From: Pisolithus tinctorius
Lineage: Eukaryota > Basidiomycota > Agaricomycetes > Boletales > Pisolithaceae
Assembly: GCA_024663395.1 (NCBI GenBank)
Contig: JANFAH010000046.1
Span: 434,001 to 498,000 of the forward strand
Direction of reading: 5' to 3'
Length of the DNA stretch: 64,000 nucleotides
The notes beneath the pieces were generated by a model that saw only the letters and a list, made by a program, of their open reading frames with translations, had not been told where the DNA came from and made no database searches. A program made the position numbers and the translations under genes. Shown here in pieces: positions 54,738 to 64,000 of the stretch. Numbering within the stretch: position 1 is the first letter of the stretch; each line of letters begins with the position of its first letter.

Positions 54738-55842
54738 CGTGCGTATTGCATCACTCCCGTCCTATGCCACTCGTGTGCTCACGCCAATTGCTATTAGTTG
54801 GAGTTTGCATGGCCGAAGACGAATGCCAGGCCCAGATCCCTTTTACAGGTGTACCTTCCCCCGCCCACCACGATTGTAAACATGGGGATTAATACAGTTC
54901 AGGAACTGGTATCACCATATATGTGTTGAACGCAGGCTTTCAGCGAGTGAATGCGAGCCTGAGCGTTGGCACGCTCTTAGTTAATGGCACCCTTCAGCCT
55001 CCCTCTCCCCCCTCCTTTCAAACTCCTAGAGTATCGCTGCTGGCTATCCAGTCCTTACCCTACGCGTACTACATAGCGACTCTTTCGATACTGGACTGGG
55101 CTAGCGGCGCCACGTCGTTGTACTTTGATTACGCATTGATAGAGGACAGCATCGTCCAGACGACTACAAGTCCTCCGTCGACGCTGACGACGGCCATTTC
55201 AGCATCACCACCTCCCGCCAGTCCCATCACGATGCCTACTACCACCTTGCTGCCGACTGCGTCCACGACGGAGGCTTCAGGGTCTTCGTCGAGCATTTCA
55301 AGTTGCACCAGCTGGTACGAACAACCCGCCGAACACAAAAATGACAACTGATGCACCTTGCACGTAGCCTCCGTGCTATTGAAATAGCCATCCCGTGTGC
55401 CACTAGTACACTATTGGCTGCCGGCGTTATTCTTTATCTCAAATCACGCGGGGCCAAGACCAAGAAGGAGGCGGATAACCGTGTACCGGAGCCGTTCACC
55501 GATGTGCGGAGATCGCCCTTACCATTAACACCTGCTTCTGAGGAGAGGGCACGCATGCGAGCGGCACAGTCTCGGACACCAGAGGTACATACAGAGATGC
55601 GTTCTAGTGACCGCCCTTCAACGAGGGACGGACTGCTTTCCGGGTGTTCTTCAGACGTTGGTAGAGAATCTAGGACCTCTGGTGGGAATGAAGATTTCGA
55701 CGAACTACAAACAAATGACCGCGCCCGTTCCGCACCTTTGGCTGTGGGCCTCCCGCCACCTCTCTCAGATAATGTTGCTGCCCTGCAGAGCAGCCCCACA
55801 CAGTCTAGCAGTGCTCGTAGTCCTCGGCCTGGCTACAAATGA

Positions 55843-56367
55843 CACGGGGTTACACAACCCAGACCCTAGACTCTTTCGACGCACCTCGCCCACTGTAATA
55901 TACCAGGACCCAGATCATGTAGTTCAAAGTCAAGTGGAGAAGAAAAATGGCATTCGACATTCACGCATGGAAGAGGGTGTCTTAGGTTCACTGATGATCG
56001 TAGTTCTTTCGTTGCTGTATTTCGTACTTTGAATTGACGTCTCATACACATGTGCAAAGTTTTGGCATGAATTTAGTCATAATCAGTACCAATGTGGCCA
56101 GATTGTTCCTGAGCCGAATGCTTTTGAGTTGGATTATCCGTTCTCATGTGTTCTGTGAGGAAATTTTTACGATCGTTACTCTAACGATGTGTTAACAGTG
56201 AAGTTAGCGACAGACGTTTCTCGGACGTATGGGACTGCGATGCGAGAGTTCGAACCACACTGGCCTGCCTGGTTTCCAACATGTGGTTTTGAAACAGAAA
56301 TAGATCGACTGTACAAGCCTCATCCCATACCAGGACTTGCTTACGCGTCCTGGAATATGTAGTGCGT
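55843..56367. other. Convergent intergenic region
   Basis: 3' flank of the membrane-protein paralogue and of the minus-strand gene that ends at 56368. Only short frames. The first 50 bp align with the 3' flank of paralogue 2. Confidence 0.4.
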
Positions 56368-57247
56368 TTATAATCTTGCATCCCATTTTTCGACCTCCAC
56401 CGCGCAGAGATCTTCCCACTGTACATCCCATCCGTTTTCCTCAAGGTAAGGTTGCTCGGCCCATTGATTTACGATATCCCTGGATGCCTCGAACGCCAGA
56501 GAGTGACTTCTCAGTTTATTGACGAGATCAGTGAGTAAAACCAGGGACCTGTGGTAGGGTGTAGTTATATCACCCATGGATAATACTGTGCAGGAGATGT
56601 CAGCGCGCCTCGCCATTGCACACCCAAAGTATAAGGTACGGACCGAATTTCTCAATTGACCACGAAAGCCAAAGTGGTTCTTCTTTGCACCACTTGGGAC
56701 CCTTGATCTTCTGCGCTTCGTGGTACAAAGCTTCCAAGTTATCAACTACGGTTCCCATTCGTCGTAGATTCTTTTGCTATTAGTCACAGGGTTACGACTA
56801 ACAAGAAACATGCTCGAGGGAACCCTCACAAGTTTTGTTAGGACAGAGTCCAACTGTATAATGCACTTCTCCATTATAGCGAGCTTCGGTCCAACTATCG
56901 GGGACCGCGGCAGGCTCCCTGGTGCAAGGAGAGCCAACGCGTTACTAGTAAACGAAGGGATCACTTAGGCGAGACCCACATTTGCATTATCGTATAGATA
57001 TACACACTCGAGCTCTGTTCTCGTGTCTACTAGTGTACGCACAGCCCTCAGACCGTCGACGAGAACAAGATCGTCCCACGCGTGCGATAGAGACCGTAGC
57101 TCTTGCAACAATGTTCTGACTTTTCTGTGGATCGTATTCTCGGAAGCGCGTGATGGAGAGGCTGGAGTACCGGGCTGACGTGGTTGGGGTATTGGTGAAG
57201 ACGTCGGTGTGGACGGGCCATGGAAGGAAGCCAGGCGTTTGGACATG
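56368..57247 (-). CDS. Conserved basidiomycete protein of unknown function
   Basis: A multi-exon minus-strand gene. Start MSKRLASFHGPSTPTSSPIP (57247), Pro/Ser-rich, then a helical part TIHRKVRTLLQELRSLSHAW and DDLVLVDGLRAVRTLVDTRT. After an intron with donor GTGGGT at about 56983: SLPRSPIVGPKLAIMEKCII and LDSVLTKL. After another intron (acceptor GCAAAAG near 56775): NLRRMGTVVDNLEALYHEAQ with KTKG-like KIKGPKWCKEEPLWLSWSIE. Final exons: MGDITTPYHRSLVLLTDLVN and SLAFEASRDIVNQWAEQPYL, with WDVQWEDLCAVEVEKWDARL at the stop (56368). The fold looks all-helical. I recall similar proteins from other mushrooms without a known role. Soluble, no signal peptide. Confidence 0.65.
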
Positions 57248-57341
57248 ACGCAACTTGGGTGAAGAAACTGTGGCGGACGTTTGCCGATCAATCGATCATT
57301 GACTCTACCAGGGCCTCTTAACATTCAATTTTCTGGTCATC

Positions 57342-58939
57342 ATGGACGACACTGTACTGTTCAGGGCAGAGTCGGAGCTCGCAATCACAGAAGTAGGTCC
57401 TTTGTAACCCTAGAGTACACAAATCATCTGATGCAACGGGCCTTCAGGCACGCAAACAAAAGGCCAAGAGAACGAAATCGCTTGGTTCACCCATTCAACT
57501 AGGGAGTAAAGCAATAGACGTCATCGTCGAAGGAAAAACCATATGGATAGCGGAAAGCACGCACGTTGCGAGGAAAATTGACTTGGAGGTGAGAACATTG
57601 ATGCAGTCCGATCTCGAATCTCATAGTTGATATACGGTAGTCAGGCATAATCTTACAGACCTACAGAGGTCATACGGCACCTGTCACCTGTCTAGCATTT
57701 TATCAAGATGATCATGATACGCGTGGCTTGCAGGTCCTTATTACCGGCTCTTGGGATAAGGCAAGTAGAAGGGATCAGGTCTGCCCAGTTAGTATCTGAC
57801 TTGGTCATCCCGTAGACGATCAAAATATGGGACACTAATGTGAGTATCGTTGTTCTGATCCTCAGTTTTGAGTTGATGATCGTCCGCAGTCAAAATTACT
57901 GCTATGTTCGATTAGTGCCCACGATGACTTCGTAAAATCGCTGCTAGTAGTTTCCTCTCTTAGGCTTTTGGTCTCTAGCAGCTCCGACAAGACCGTCAGA
58001 TTCTGGTAGGTGCACATCTCGTCTAACGTAAAAGTTGAAAACACTTAGTGTCGAGGGATCTTACGGATGTCGTCGAGCGAAAGGCGATCACTCCAGTTGG
58101 ATCAGTTTCCGCCCACAGCCGGCCGGTGGAATGCCTAGCTGGTTCCGTCGTATCAGATACGGAAGCTATGCTCTTTACCGGGGATACAATGGGTGTTATC
58201 AAGGTTTGGAAGCTTGAGAAGGGGCATGGTCCTCAATCTCGATGCTGTATCACTCTGTTGGACACCTTGAATCTGCATCGAACGAGAGTCACTCAGATGA
58301 TATACGGCGCTGGACAACTGTGGACCTGTAGCTATCCTGGCCTACGTTTGACTTGCAAGTACTAACGAAATTGGTACAGCCTCCTCAGATGAAACCGTTC
58401 AAATCACGACGTACCCGCCCGACACCTCCGCATCAAAGTCGGTACCTCCGCTAATACATCCGTTACCGGTTCGCGCACTCCTTCCTCTCTCATTAACTCC
58501 CCTAGCAGAACCTTACGTAGTCACTGCCTACGGGGATGTCATCCGGCTGTACGATGTCTCTACCGTGTTTGAGGCGGAGGTGGCTGGGGAAATCGATGCT
58601 CACTGGCACGATGTGACAGCTGTCCGATTGTGGCTACGGACAAGTCACAATGCGACCGGAAGAACAACAATTGAACCTTTCATCGTCAGTGCAAGCCTTG
58701 ACGGGACAGTTCGCAAGTGGAAGCTCAGCGGTGCGCTGTAAATCGACCTGTCTTTCGATGTTTTCTCTCAACTGTTCCTCGCAGAACTTCTCACATCGAC
58801 GCCCAACAATCCTGCGGAACTCATGCATGCTGTCGTGTTTTCCCCTGTACCCGAACCCAGGGGTGATGGGACGGCTGACGAGCTAACTGAAGAAGAAGAG
58901 CGTGAATTAGCTGAGCTGATGGAAGATGAAGATTCATGA
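57342..58939 (+). CDS. WD40-repeat protein
   Basis: Beta-propeller scaffold protein; the partner is unknown. Exons: 57342-57392, 57448-57588, 57659-57760, 57816-57839, about 57890-58002, about 58046-58330, about 58379-58730 and about 58785-58939. Repeats visible by their GH...WD/FW pattern: YRGHTAPVTCLAF...GSWDKTIKIWD, SAHDDFVKSLL...SSSDKTVRFW, SAHSRPVECLAG...TGDTMGVIKVWK, a degenerate one around LHRTRVTQMIYGAGQLWT, and DAHWHDVTAVRLW...SASLDGTVRKWKL. The C-terminus is acidic (TEEEERELAELMEDEDS). The intron after 57760 begins GC (AAG|GCAAGT), an accepted GC-AG type. The joint near 58003-58046 does not fit phase perfectly, so a border or base there is uncertain. Divergent from the minus-strand gene, with about 95 bp between the two starts. 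Confidence 0.8.
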
Positions 58940-59072
58940 GTTGTGTGAGGCGTGTGCCAATTCCTTATCATATTGAATCTGGTCCCGTCCTGCATAGAAT
59001 CAAGTGTGGATCCATTGATGTCTTACCTGCTGAAATGCAGAGAAATAATGTGCAGGTGCTTCGCTTTTGGGT
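58940..59072. other. Short convergent intergenic gap
   Basis: About 130 bp between the stops of the WD40 gene and the GTPase-TPR gene; no other feature seen. Confidence 0.5.
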
Positions 59073-60850
59073 CTAATGATGATTCCAAGGCATACTTTGG
59101 CTCAAGCCGTTTGGTATTTCCTTAGCGCATTGATTGCAATCACCCAATACCCACCGCAGACCACGAAGAAGGGGGACGACAACGATTCTAGACTCATCAT
59201 GCCATGTGCCATACCTTCTCAGTTCACAGACCGACCCGATTTCTAAACCCGTCATTGCTAGTTCCGAAAGCCGACAGACGTTGTCGCTAAGGCTACAAGC
59301 TCGCGCAAGCGGGTTCACGCGACCGAATCTCCGACCGGCTACGTCAAGTATGGGAGAAGGCAACTGAGGAGAGGTAGGGTCGTAGATAATCGGACGCTTG
59401 TAAACTGGAGGGGCGAAGTCAACGACTGGGGGAGTGACATGCTGTCTCAGATGCTTTTCGCCGAAGCATCTTGTAAGACTTGCTCGACACATGGCTTGCT
59501 CAATCGTTGATGAAGGATAATTGCATGCCAACGCAGCTTGTTGGAGAGAAATAATCTCCTCCAGATCCGACAGGGTTCCCCCATTTGTGAAATATTGCAA
59601 GTCCAGGCAATCCGCAAGCCTGTAAAGAGACATAACGTATTCATCATGCTCAATGGGAGTGAGTTTCAATGCAGCGCGTCGGAGGGTGATGATCTCTATC
59701 AAATCCTCCATGGTACCCTCATTACTAAACCGCACTTCTAGGCAAATCGCCAGGTGGACAAGAGAGGCACGATGTTCTTGATGCCCTGGAGGAGTGAGTT
59801 GCAACGCAGCACGTCGGAGGGGTATGGCTTCCACTATATCTTCCATGGTACCCCCGGTCCAGAACCGCGTATCCAGGGAGTCTGCAAGATTGGTGAGAGC
59901 CACAAGGCGTTCTTGATGTCCCGAGGGAGTAAGTTCCAGGGAAGCACGTCGAAGGGCAATTACCTCGTCCAAATCCTCTCTGCTGTCATCTCCCATGAAT
60001 CGTTGATATAAAGCATCAGCGAGTTCAGCAAGAGCTAAGTAGTGGTCTGGGTGTCCCAAGGGAGCGTCCTCCAACAGAGTTCTGCTGAGGGCGATGTTGC
60101 TTTCCACAGCAAAATCCACTGCTGCCGGCCCCCAAGAGGACATCTCCTCGGACACACATCCTCCCACCAACGAGCCCCCCAGTTTCATGCCGTTTAGAAG
60201 TTCCTGTACAATCACCCACGCCGTCTCTGGTCTTTGGTCATACGGCGTCCTATGCATCGATGCGCCCACTTTATCTGCCTGACGTTTGAGTAGTAACATT
60301 GATGCATCAATCCTTCCGGTAGATAATTTTGCCCCAAGAGTTATGGTTGGGACGACGTGAACGGTGTTGGGAGCGAGACCTTGATGGTACATGGGCATCA
60401 AGCGGCCGAGATGCTTCGAGACTTTTAGGAATTCAAGATATGGGTTAGATCCGATGTTATGTAGGTATAGGATTCCAGCCGCTTTACACGGCTTCCTATA
60501 ACTGGCCAGACACGTTACTTCCTGGATGGTGCATCGAAGTTAGCCTGACCTACTTTGAATCCAGCCATTCTTTCAAGTGTTCCGAACGGAACAGACATGG
60601 GGTGTCTACAAGAACGATGTCACTCTCTTCTTCGAATCGGCACCTTTGCGCGTGAACCCGCGTGAAACCGAGCCACCGCCCTCCGTCGACCGGAACATGA
60701 GTCTTCGCGGTGATTTGCACGAGGATGCTAAAAAGCTGGAGCGAGACGCAGAAGAAAGAGAGCAGAATAAGCGATGGTACGGAATTGGATAGAAGCTGAT
60801 TTTACCCGACTCTTTCCCGAGCCAGAAGGACCTACGATACTGTTTGTGCT
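59073..60850 (-). CDS. P-loop GTPase-TPR protein
   Basis: An NLR-like or signalling protein type common in mushrooms: a small G domain followed by TPR-like repeats. A first visible exon has the Walker A loop GPSGSGKS (60809-60832) in NSIVGPSGSGKSR, followed by a donor GTAAAA. The next has DIVLVDTPCLFRSEHL (about 60595-60620), the DTPG motif with Cys for Gly. An intron at 60496-60553 then gives AAGILYLHNIGSNPYLEFLK, the G-domain strand usual after DTPG. From 60401 the frame is open to 59073. It contains about five 45-52 residue repeats of the form LDEVIALRRASLELTPSGHQ then LVALTNLADSLDTRF, and ends in a Tyr/Trp-rich tail. The start upstream of 60850 was not found. A second copy is at 62.5-64 kb. 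Confidence 0.7.
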
Positions 60851-62096
60851 CTTAGCATTGTTGCCATATCATAGAACATGGCCCATCAGTACACACTCAC
60901 AACACAACGATGTCCTTCGGCGCAATGGTCGTTTGCGACACGCGAAACCAATCGAGCAGACCCATTTAACGAATCGACTTGTTGTCAGTTGTGTAAGAGG
61001 AGGAAAGCGGGAGGAGTCAGCTTCAGAACAGGATCAATCTCGCTTATCAAGAGAGCTGCCTGTTGCTGCGGGGTTCGGCGCTATGACAGGGCGCTACACG
61101 CCAGGTAGGTTTAACTTCTTAGTTCTTGCCCTTTGCAACGTGTATCGACTGTGCATGGGTCACCCTTTCCAGGATCTACCTCTTCACTGCAACATGAGAG
61201 TCCCCGGTTACGATTCAAGCGTGAACTACGCGTCAAATTCTTACAAAAAGCCCCCACCGAAATTGTGGGCCCTAAGTCATTGAAAATCACCGCAAACGGA
61301 TCGACAGTCCAAGTGGCCGCAGTTGACAACGGCCACTCATCCCACGACTTTACGATGGTGAACAGCAACTAAATTACGATCGGATCAAAGTAAGTGATCC
61401 CTGGTTTGTATTTCACGTGGCATTCGTGTTATTGGAATATCGTCACCATGAACACTCACACTTTCTACTTATCTCAATGTACAATTTGCTGAAGCTGGGA
61501 TATTTGTCCTTACACGGAGTTTCCTAGCGGGCTAGTTCTTCCGTTCACAGTGACGGGCCGGAAGCGTCAGATGCGCAACCTATCCTTGGCCATGCTCATT
61601 CGGCCGCCTTGGCCTTCGAATGCCTGTCCTTGCTGTTATTCATTGGTATCCGTCGCTCAGCCACCCTGCTGGTGGCCAGCACCAAGCTACTCCGGATATA
61701 CCGTTCATGGAATTGGTGGACGAGAGATCAGTTACGCTATGCCTAACCATTCATACCCTAGGCGTTTGGTTCCGCCTGCTAGAATCTACAGACTTAGCCT
61801 TTTTTCCGGTCTTTCGTACGTCCGCCCTTTTGAAAAAAGCCCTGGAAACCTGTCCTGTATTATTGAATAAACAAAACATCTACGGCAGCATAATGTATAC
61901 TGGGAAGACATCCATTTGGAAGTCATGCATGCGATCTCTCGAAAGCTGAGTCCTGACGAATTACGACAAAGTTCCACTGCAAGGAAATACATAATTTTCC
62001 TCATGAGTGTGTTTGTGCATGGTCATAGCTAGGTGGTGCGGTTGACTCCGCGCCGCCGACTTGACTACCTAGCCATGAGAGTACTCGCCTGTGACC
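60851..62096. other. Region between the two GTPase-TPR copies, no clear gene
   Basis: About 1.2 kb. It should hold the 5' end of the minus-strand GTPase-TPR gene. Plus-strand frames at 61133-61372 and 61550-61949 are open but show no known motif or convincing splice pattern. Confidence 0.4.
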
Positions 62097-62484
62097 TCAT
62101 GCTGGCATAGGCATGTACGCCCGCAGCTCTGGGTCGTATGGCCCGACGGCTGCACCAGGGTTAGAGCCATACGGACTCGGGTTCGGGTTAGCCAACATCC
62201 GCTCGAGCACGCGTGCTACTACAGGTGCTGGGACGTTGTTCTGGTATATACTAGCCACAAAGTCCGCCTGCTCGTCTGTCAGGACGGGCTGCATTCTGGA
62301 CTGTGAGTTGGGTCCTATTCCGCCAGCTTGACTGGTCTCACGCGAACCCCCCGGCGATGAAATCTGCGCGTTTTCGGTGGCGCGAGTGCTCAGAGTAGAG
62401 TATAGCGGGTAGCTGTCGCAGAGGACTAACCCCGAGAGGGGTCGAGCCGATATCAGGAACGCTGCCGTGGGCCGCGCTCCCGCC
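62097..62484 (-). pseudogene. C-terminal fragment of a membrane-protein paralogue
   Basis: A minus-strand frame with SGLVLCDSYPLYSTLSTRAT, a Ser/Gly-rich linker, and the tail motif LTDEQADFVASIYQNNVPAP then VVARVLERML. The motif is almost the same as that ending the 12051 gene (LTDEQADFITGLYNNNIPAP). Signal peptide, ectodomain and membrane span are absent. The upstream side meets the duplicated GTPase-TPR sequence at about 62485, so the rest of the gene was lost at that junction. Confidence 0.65.
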
Positions 62485-64000
62485 GTTTGGTATTTCCTCA
62501 GCGCATTGATTGCGATCACCCAGTACCCGCCGCAGACCGCGGAGGAGGAGGCGGATTCTAGACTCATCGTACCACGTGCCATACCTTTTCAGTTCACAGA
62601 CCAACCCGATTTCTAAACCTGTCACTGCTAGTTCCGAAAGCCGACAGAGGTGCATAGTGTGATTGAATTATCGGTGTCGCAATAGGTGATATACAAGTGT
62701 CTAACATGTACAGAAAGGATCCTGGACATCCCTTCGGACGATATGACACGGTAGTGACTGCCTGGTGAAATACTGAAATAGCTGAACGACGCGTCGCAAG
62801 GGTTGCCTCCAAGCAAGACTGGCGGGTGGATCGAACAGAGGGTATGATTCGCTCAGACGGATGACGGAAGTATCATTGGTATATGAACAGTGGCGAACGA
62901 CGTGACCACTACGAAAAAGAGGTCGTTCGATTCGGAGACGGCGTCTCTCCAGCCGTCAGTGGTTGTCGCTAAGGCTACAGGCTCGCGCCAGCGGGTCCAC
63001 GCGGCCGAACCTCCGACCGGCTGCGTGAAGCAAGTAGGAGAAAAGTTGGGTGGGGAAAGATGGGATCGGTGATACTCGGACTGTTGTAAACTGGAGGGGC
63101 GAAGTCAACGGCTGGAGGAGTGACATGCTGTCTCAGATGCTTTTCGCCAAGGCATCTTGCAAGACTTGCTCGACACATGGCTTGGTCGAAGGTTGATAAG
63201 GGATTGCATGCCAACGCAGCTTGTTGGAGAGAAATGATCTCCTCCAGATCTGACATGGTACCCCCACGTTTGAAATATTGCAAGTCCAGGCAATCCGCAA
63301 GCTTGGCAAGAGACGCGAAGTGTTCTCCATGCTCAGTGGGAGTGAGTTTCAGTGCAACACGTCGGAGGTTGATGACTTCTGCCAAGTCCTCTAGGGCGCC
63401 TTCATTACTAAATCGCTGTTCTAGGCAACTCGCAAGGCGGACAAGAGAGGTACGATGTTCTTGATGCCCTGGAGGAGTGAGTTCCAGCGCAGCACGTCGG
63501 ATGGGTATGGCTTCCACTAAATCTTCCATGTCGCCCTCCTTCCAGAACCGCTTGTCAAGGCAGTCCGCGAAGTTAGTAAGGGTCATAAGGTGTTCTTGGT
63601 GGCCCGGGGAAGTAAGTTGAAATGCGGCGCGTTGAAGGGTAATTATCTCGTCCAAATCCTTTCCGTCTTCTTCTCTCATGAATCGTTGATGCAAAAGATC
63701 AGCGAGGTCAACAAGAGCTAAGTAGTGGTCTGGGTGTCCCAAGGGAGCGCCTTCCAACAGAGTTCTGCTGAGAGCGATGTTCTTTTCCAGAGCAAAATCC
63801 GTTGTTCCCCACCAGCGGAAGGGAATTTCTTCGGACGCGCATCCTCCCACAAACGAGCCCCCCAGTTTCATGCCGTTTAGAAGTTCCCGCACAACACCCC
63901 ACGCTGTCTCTGGACTTCCGTCAAAAGGCGTCATAAGCATCGATGCGCCTCCGTCATCTGCCTGACGTTTGAGTAGTAAAATTGATGTATCAATCCTCCC
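62485..64000 (-). pseudogene. Second GTPase-TPR copy, truncated and interrupted
   Basis: A duplicate of 59100-60340, running off the right edge. The repeat part is open from at least 63940 to 62975 (LDEIITLQRAAFQLTSPGHQ, LEDLAEVINLRRVALKLTPT and so on), and the C-terminal part resumes at 62655-62485 (CRLSELAVTGLEIGLVCELK). Between them about 314 bp of unrelated sequence (62649-62962) breaks the frame; copy 1 has only a few bases there. The 3' end joins a foreign gene fragment at about 62485, just where the match to copy 1 (GCCGTTTGGTATTTCC) ends. The G-domain would lie beyond the window. Confidence 0.7.
62649..62962. other. ~314-bp insertion in the second GTPase-TPR copy
   Basis: Flanked by CCGACAGA on the left and TTGTCGCTAAGG on the right, which are almost adjacent in copy 1 (59271-59290). 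The insert has no ORF of note. Possible near-match CCGACAG/CCGTCAG at its ends. It could be a small non-autonomous element or, less likely, an intron kept only here. Confidence 0.55.

Larger units (their letters stand above)
35772..55842 (+). pseudogene. Membrane-protein paralogue split by an 18.7-kb CACTA element
   Basis: Exons: 35772-35995, micro-exon 36052-36056 (CTGTC), 54804-54848, 54903-55314 and 55368-55842. They sum to 1161 nt, exactly 387 codons, so the coding was intact when the CACTA element landed. The product would have a signal peptide (LASLLWTSLAVAEY), ectodomain blocks YYSLQSSAW, MAEDECQAQIPF and GTGITIYVLNAG, a Ser/Thr/Pro stalk, a membrane span (about ATSTLLAAGVILYL) and a cytoplasmic tail ending SPRPGYK. 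The element separates the micro-exon from the rest, and the left donor now reads AT instead of GT. The promoter is also split by the 18812-35630 insertion. The gene is therefore almost certainly silent. Closest relative: the gene at 16190. Confidence 0.85.

Noticed and set aside
60577..60792. A plus-strand ORF resembling a small soluble protein
   Set aside because: It is antisense to the G-domain part of the GTPase-TPR gene (DTPC and Walker A lie on the minus strand here).

Overview
This window is chromosomal DNA of a filamentous basidiomycete, most likely an agaricomycete mushroom. Genes are split by many 45-65 bp GT-AG introns. Several proteins are recognisable agaricomycete families: an O-fucosyltransferase-like type II membrane protein, a DUF6534-like membrane protein, single-pass Ser/Thr-stalk membrane proteins, and GTPase-TPR proteins. 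The transposons are also fungal: a Plavaka-type CACTA element, a Ty3/gypsy chromovirus, Helitron helicase pieces and a LINE with RNase H. No rRNA, tRNA, CRISPR array or bacterial-style operon was seen.

Left gene island (1-18.8 kb). In order: the 3' part of an amidohydrolase gene with a one-base frameshift (+); a small MIF/tautomerase-like gene (-); a seven-exon O-fucosyltransferase-like gene (-, 4954-7118); degraded DUF6534-like exons (+); a scrambled pseudogene copy of the fucosyltransferase; a single-pass membrane protein gene (+, 12051-13601); a conserved protein with a mitochondrial-type presequence (-); and a related membrane protein gene (+, from 16190).

Transposon stack (18.8-54.7 kb). 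A third member of the membrane-protein family was hit twice. Its promoter holds a 16.8 kb insertion with 80 bp terminal inverted repeats (18812-35630). This contains Helitron-type coding, which is itself split by a 13.3 kb gypsy element (21096-34390; 289 bp LTRs, 5 bp target duplication CTCAG). Two 1.85 kb solo LTRs of another family sit inside the gypsy element. The coding region of the same gene holds an 18.7 kb CACTA/Plavaka element (36059-54737) with CACTG/CACCG termini, subterminal repeats and a transposase gene. That element also carries a decayed copy of a host acyl-CoA synthetase gene, a tandemly repeated exon-intron array and a nested, almost intact 6.6 kb LINE (46369-52954). The older elements are full of CG-to-TG/CA changes, which suggests methylated-CpG decay. 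The LINE is nearly free of them and so is the youngest insertion.

Right gene island (54.7-64 kb). The 3' exons of the interrupted membrane-protein gene are followed by a conserved basidiomycete protein (-), a WD40-repeat protein (+), a P-loop GTPase-TPR protein (-), a C-terminal fragment of a membrane-protein paralogue (-), and a second GTPase-TPR copy running off the right edge (-).

The most notable observations are a 5-nt micro-exon shared by three membrane-protein paralogues, the CACTA insertion exactly on that micro-exon's splice donor, the captured acyl-CoA synthetase, and the inverted repeats around Helitron coding. All functional names rest on motifs read by eye; no database search was run.
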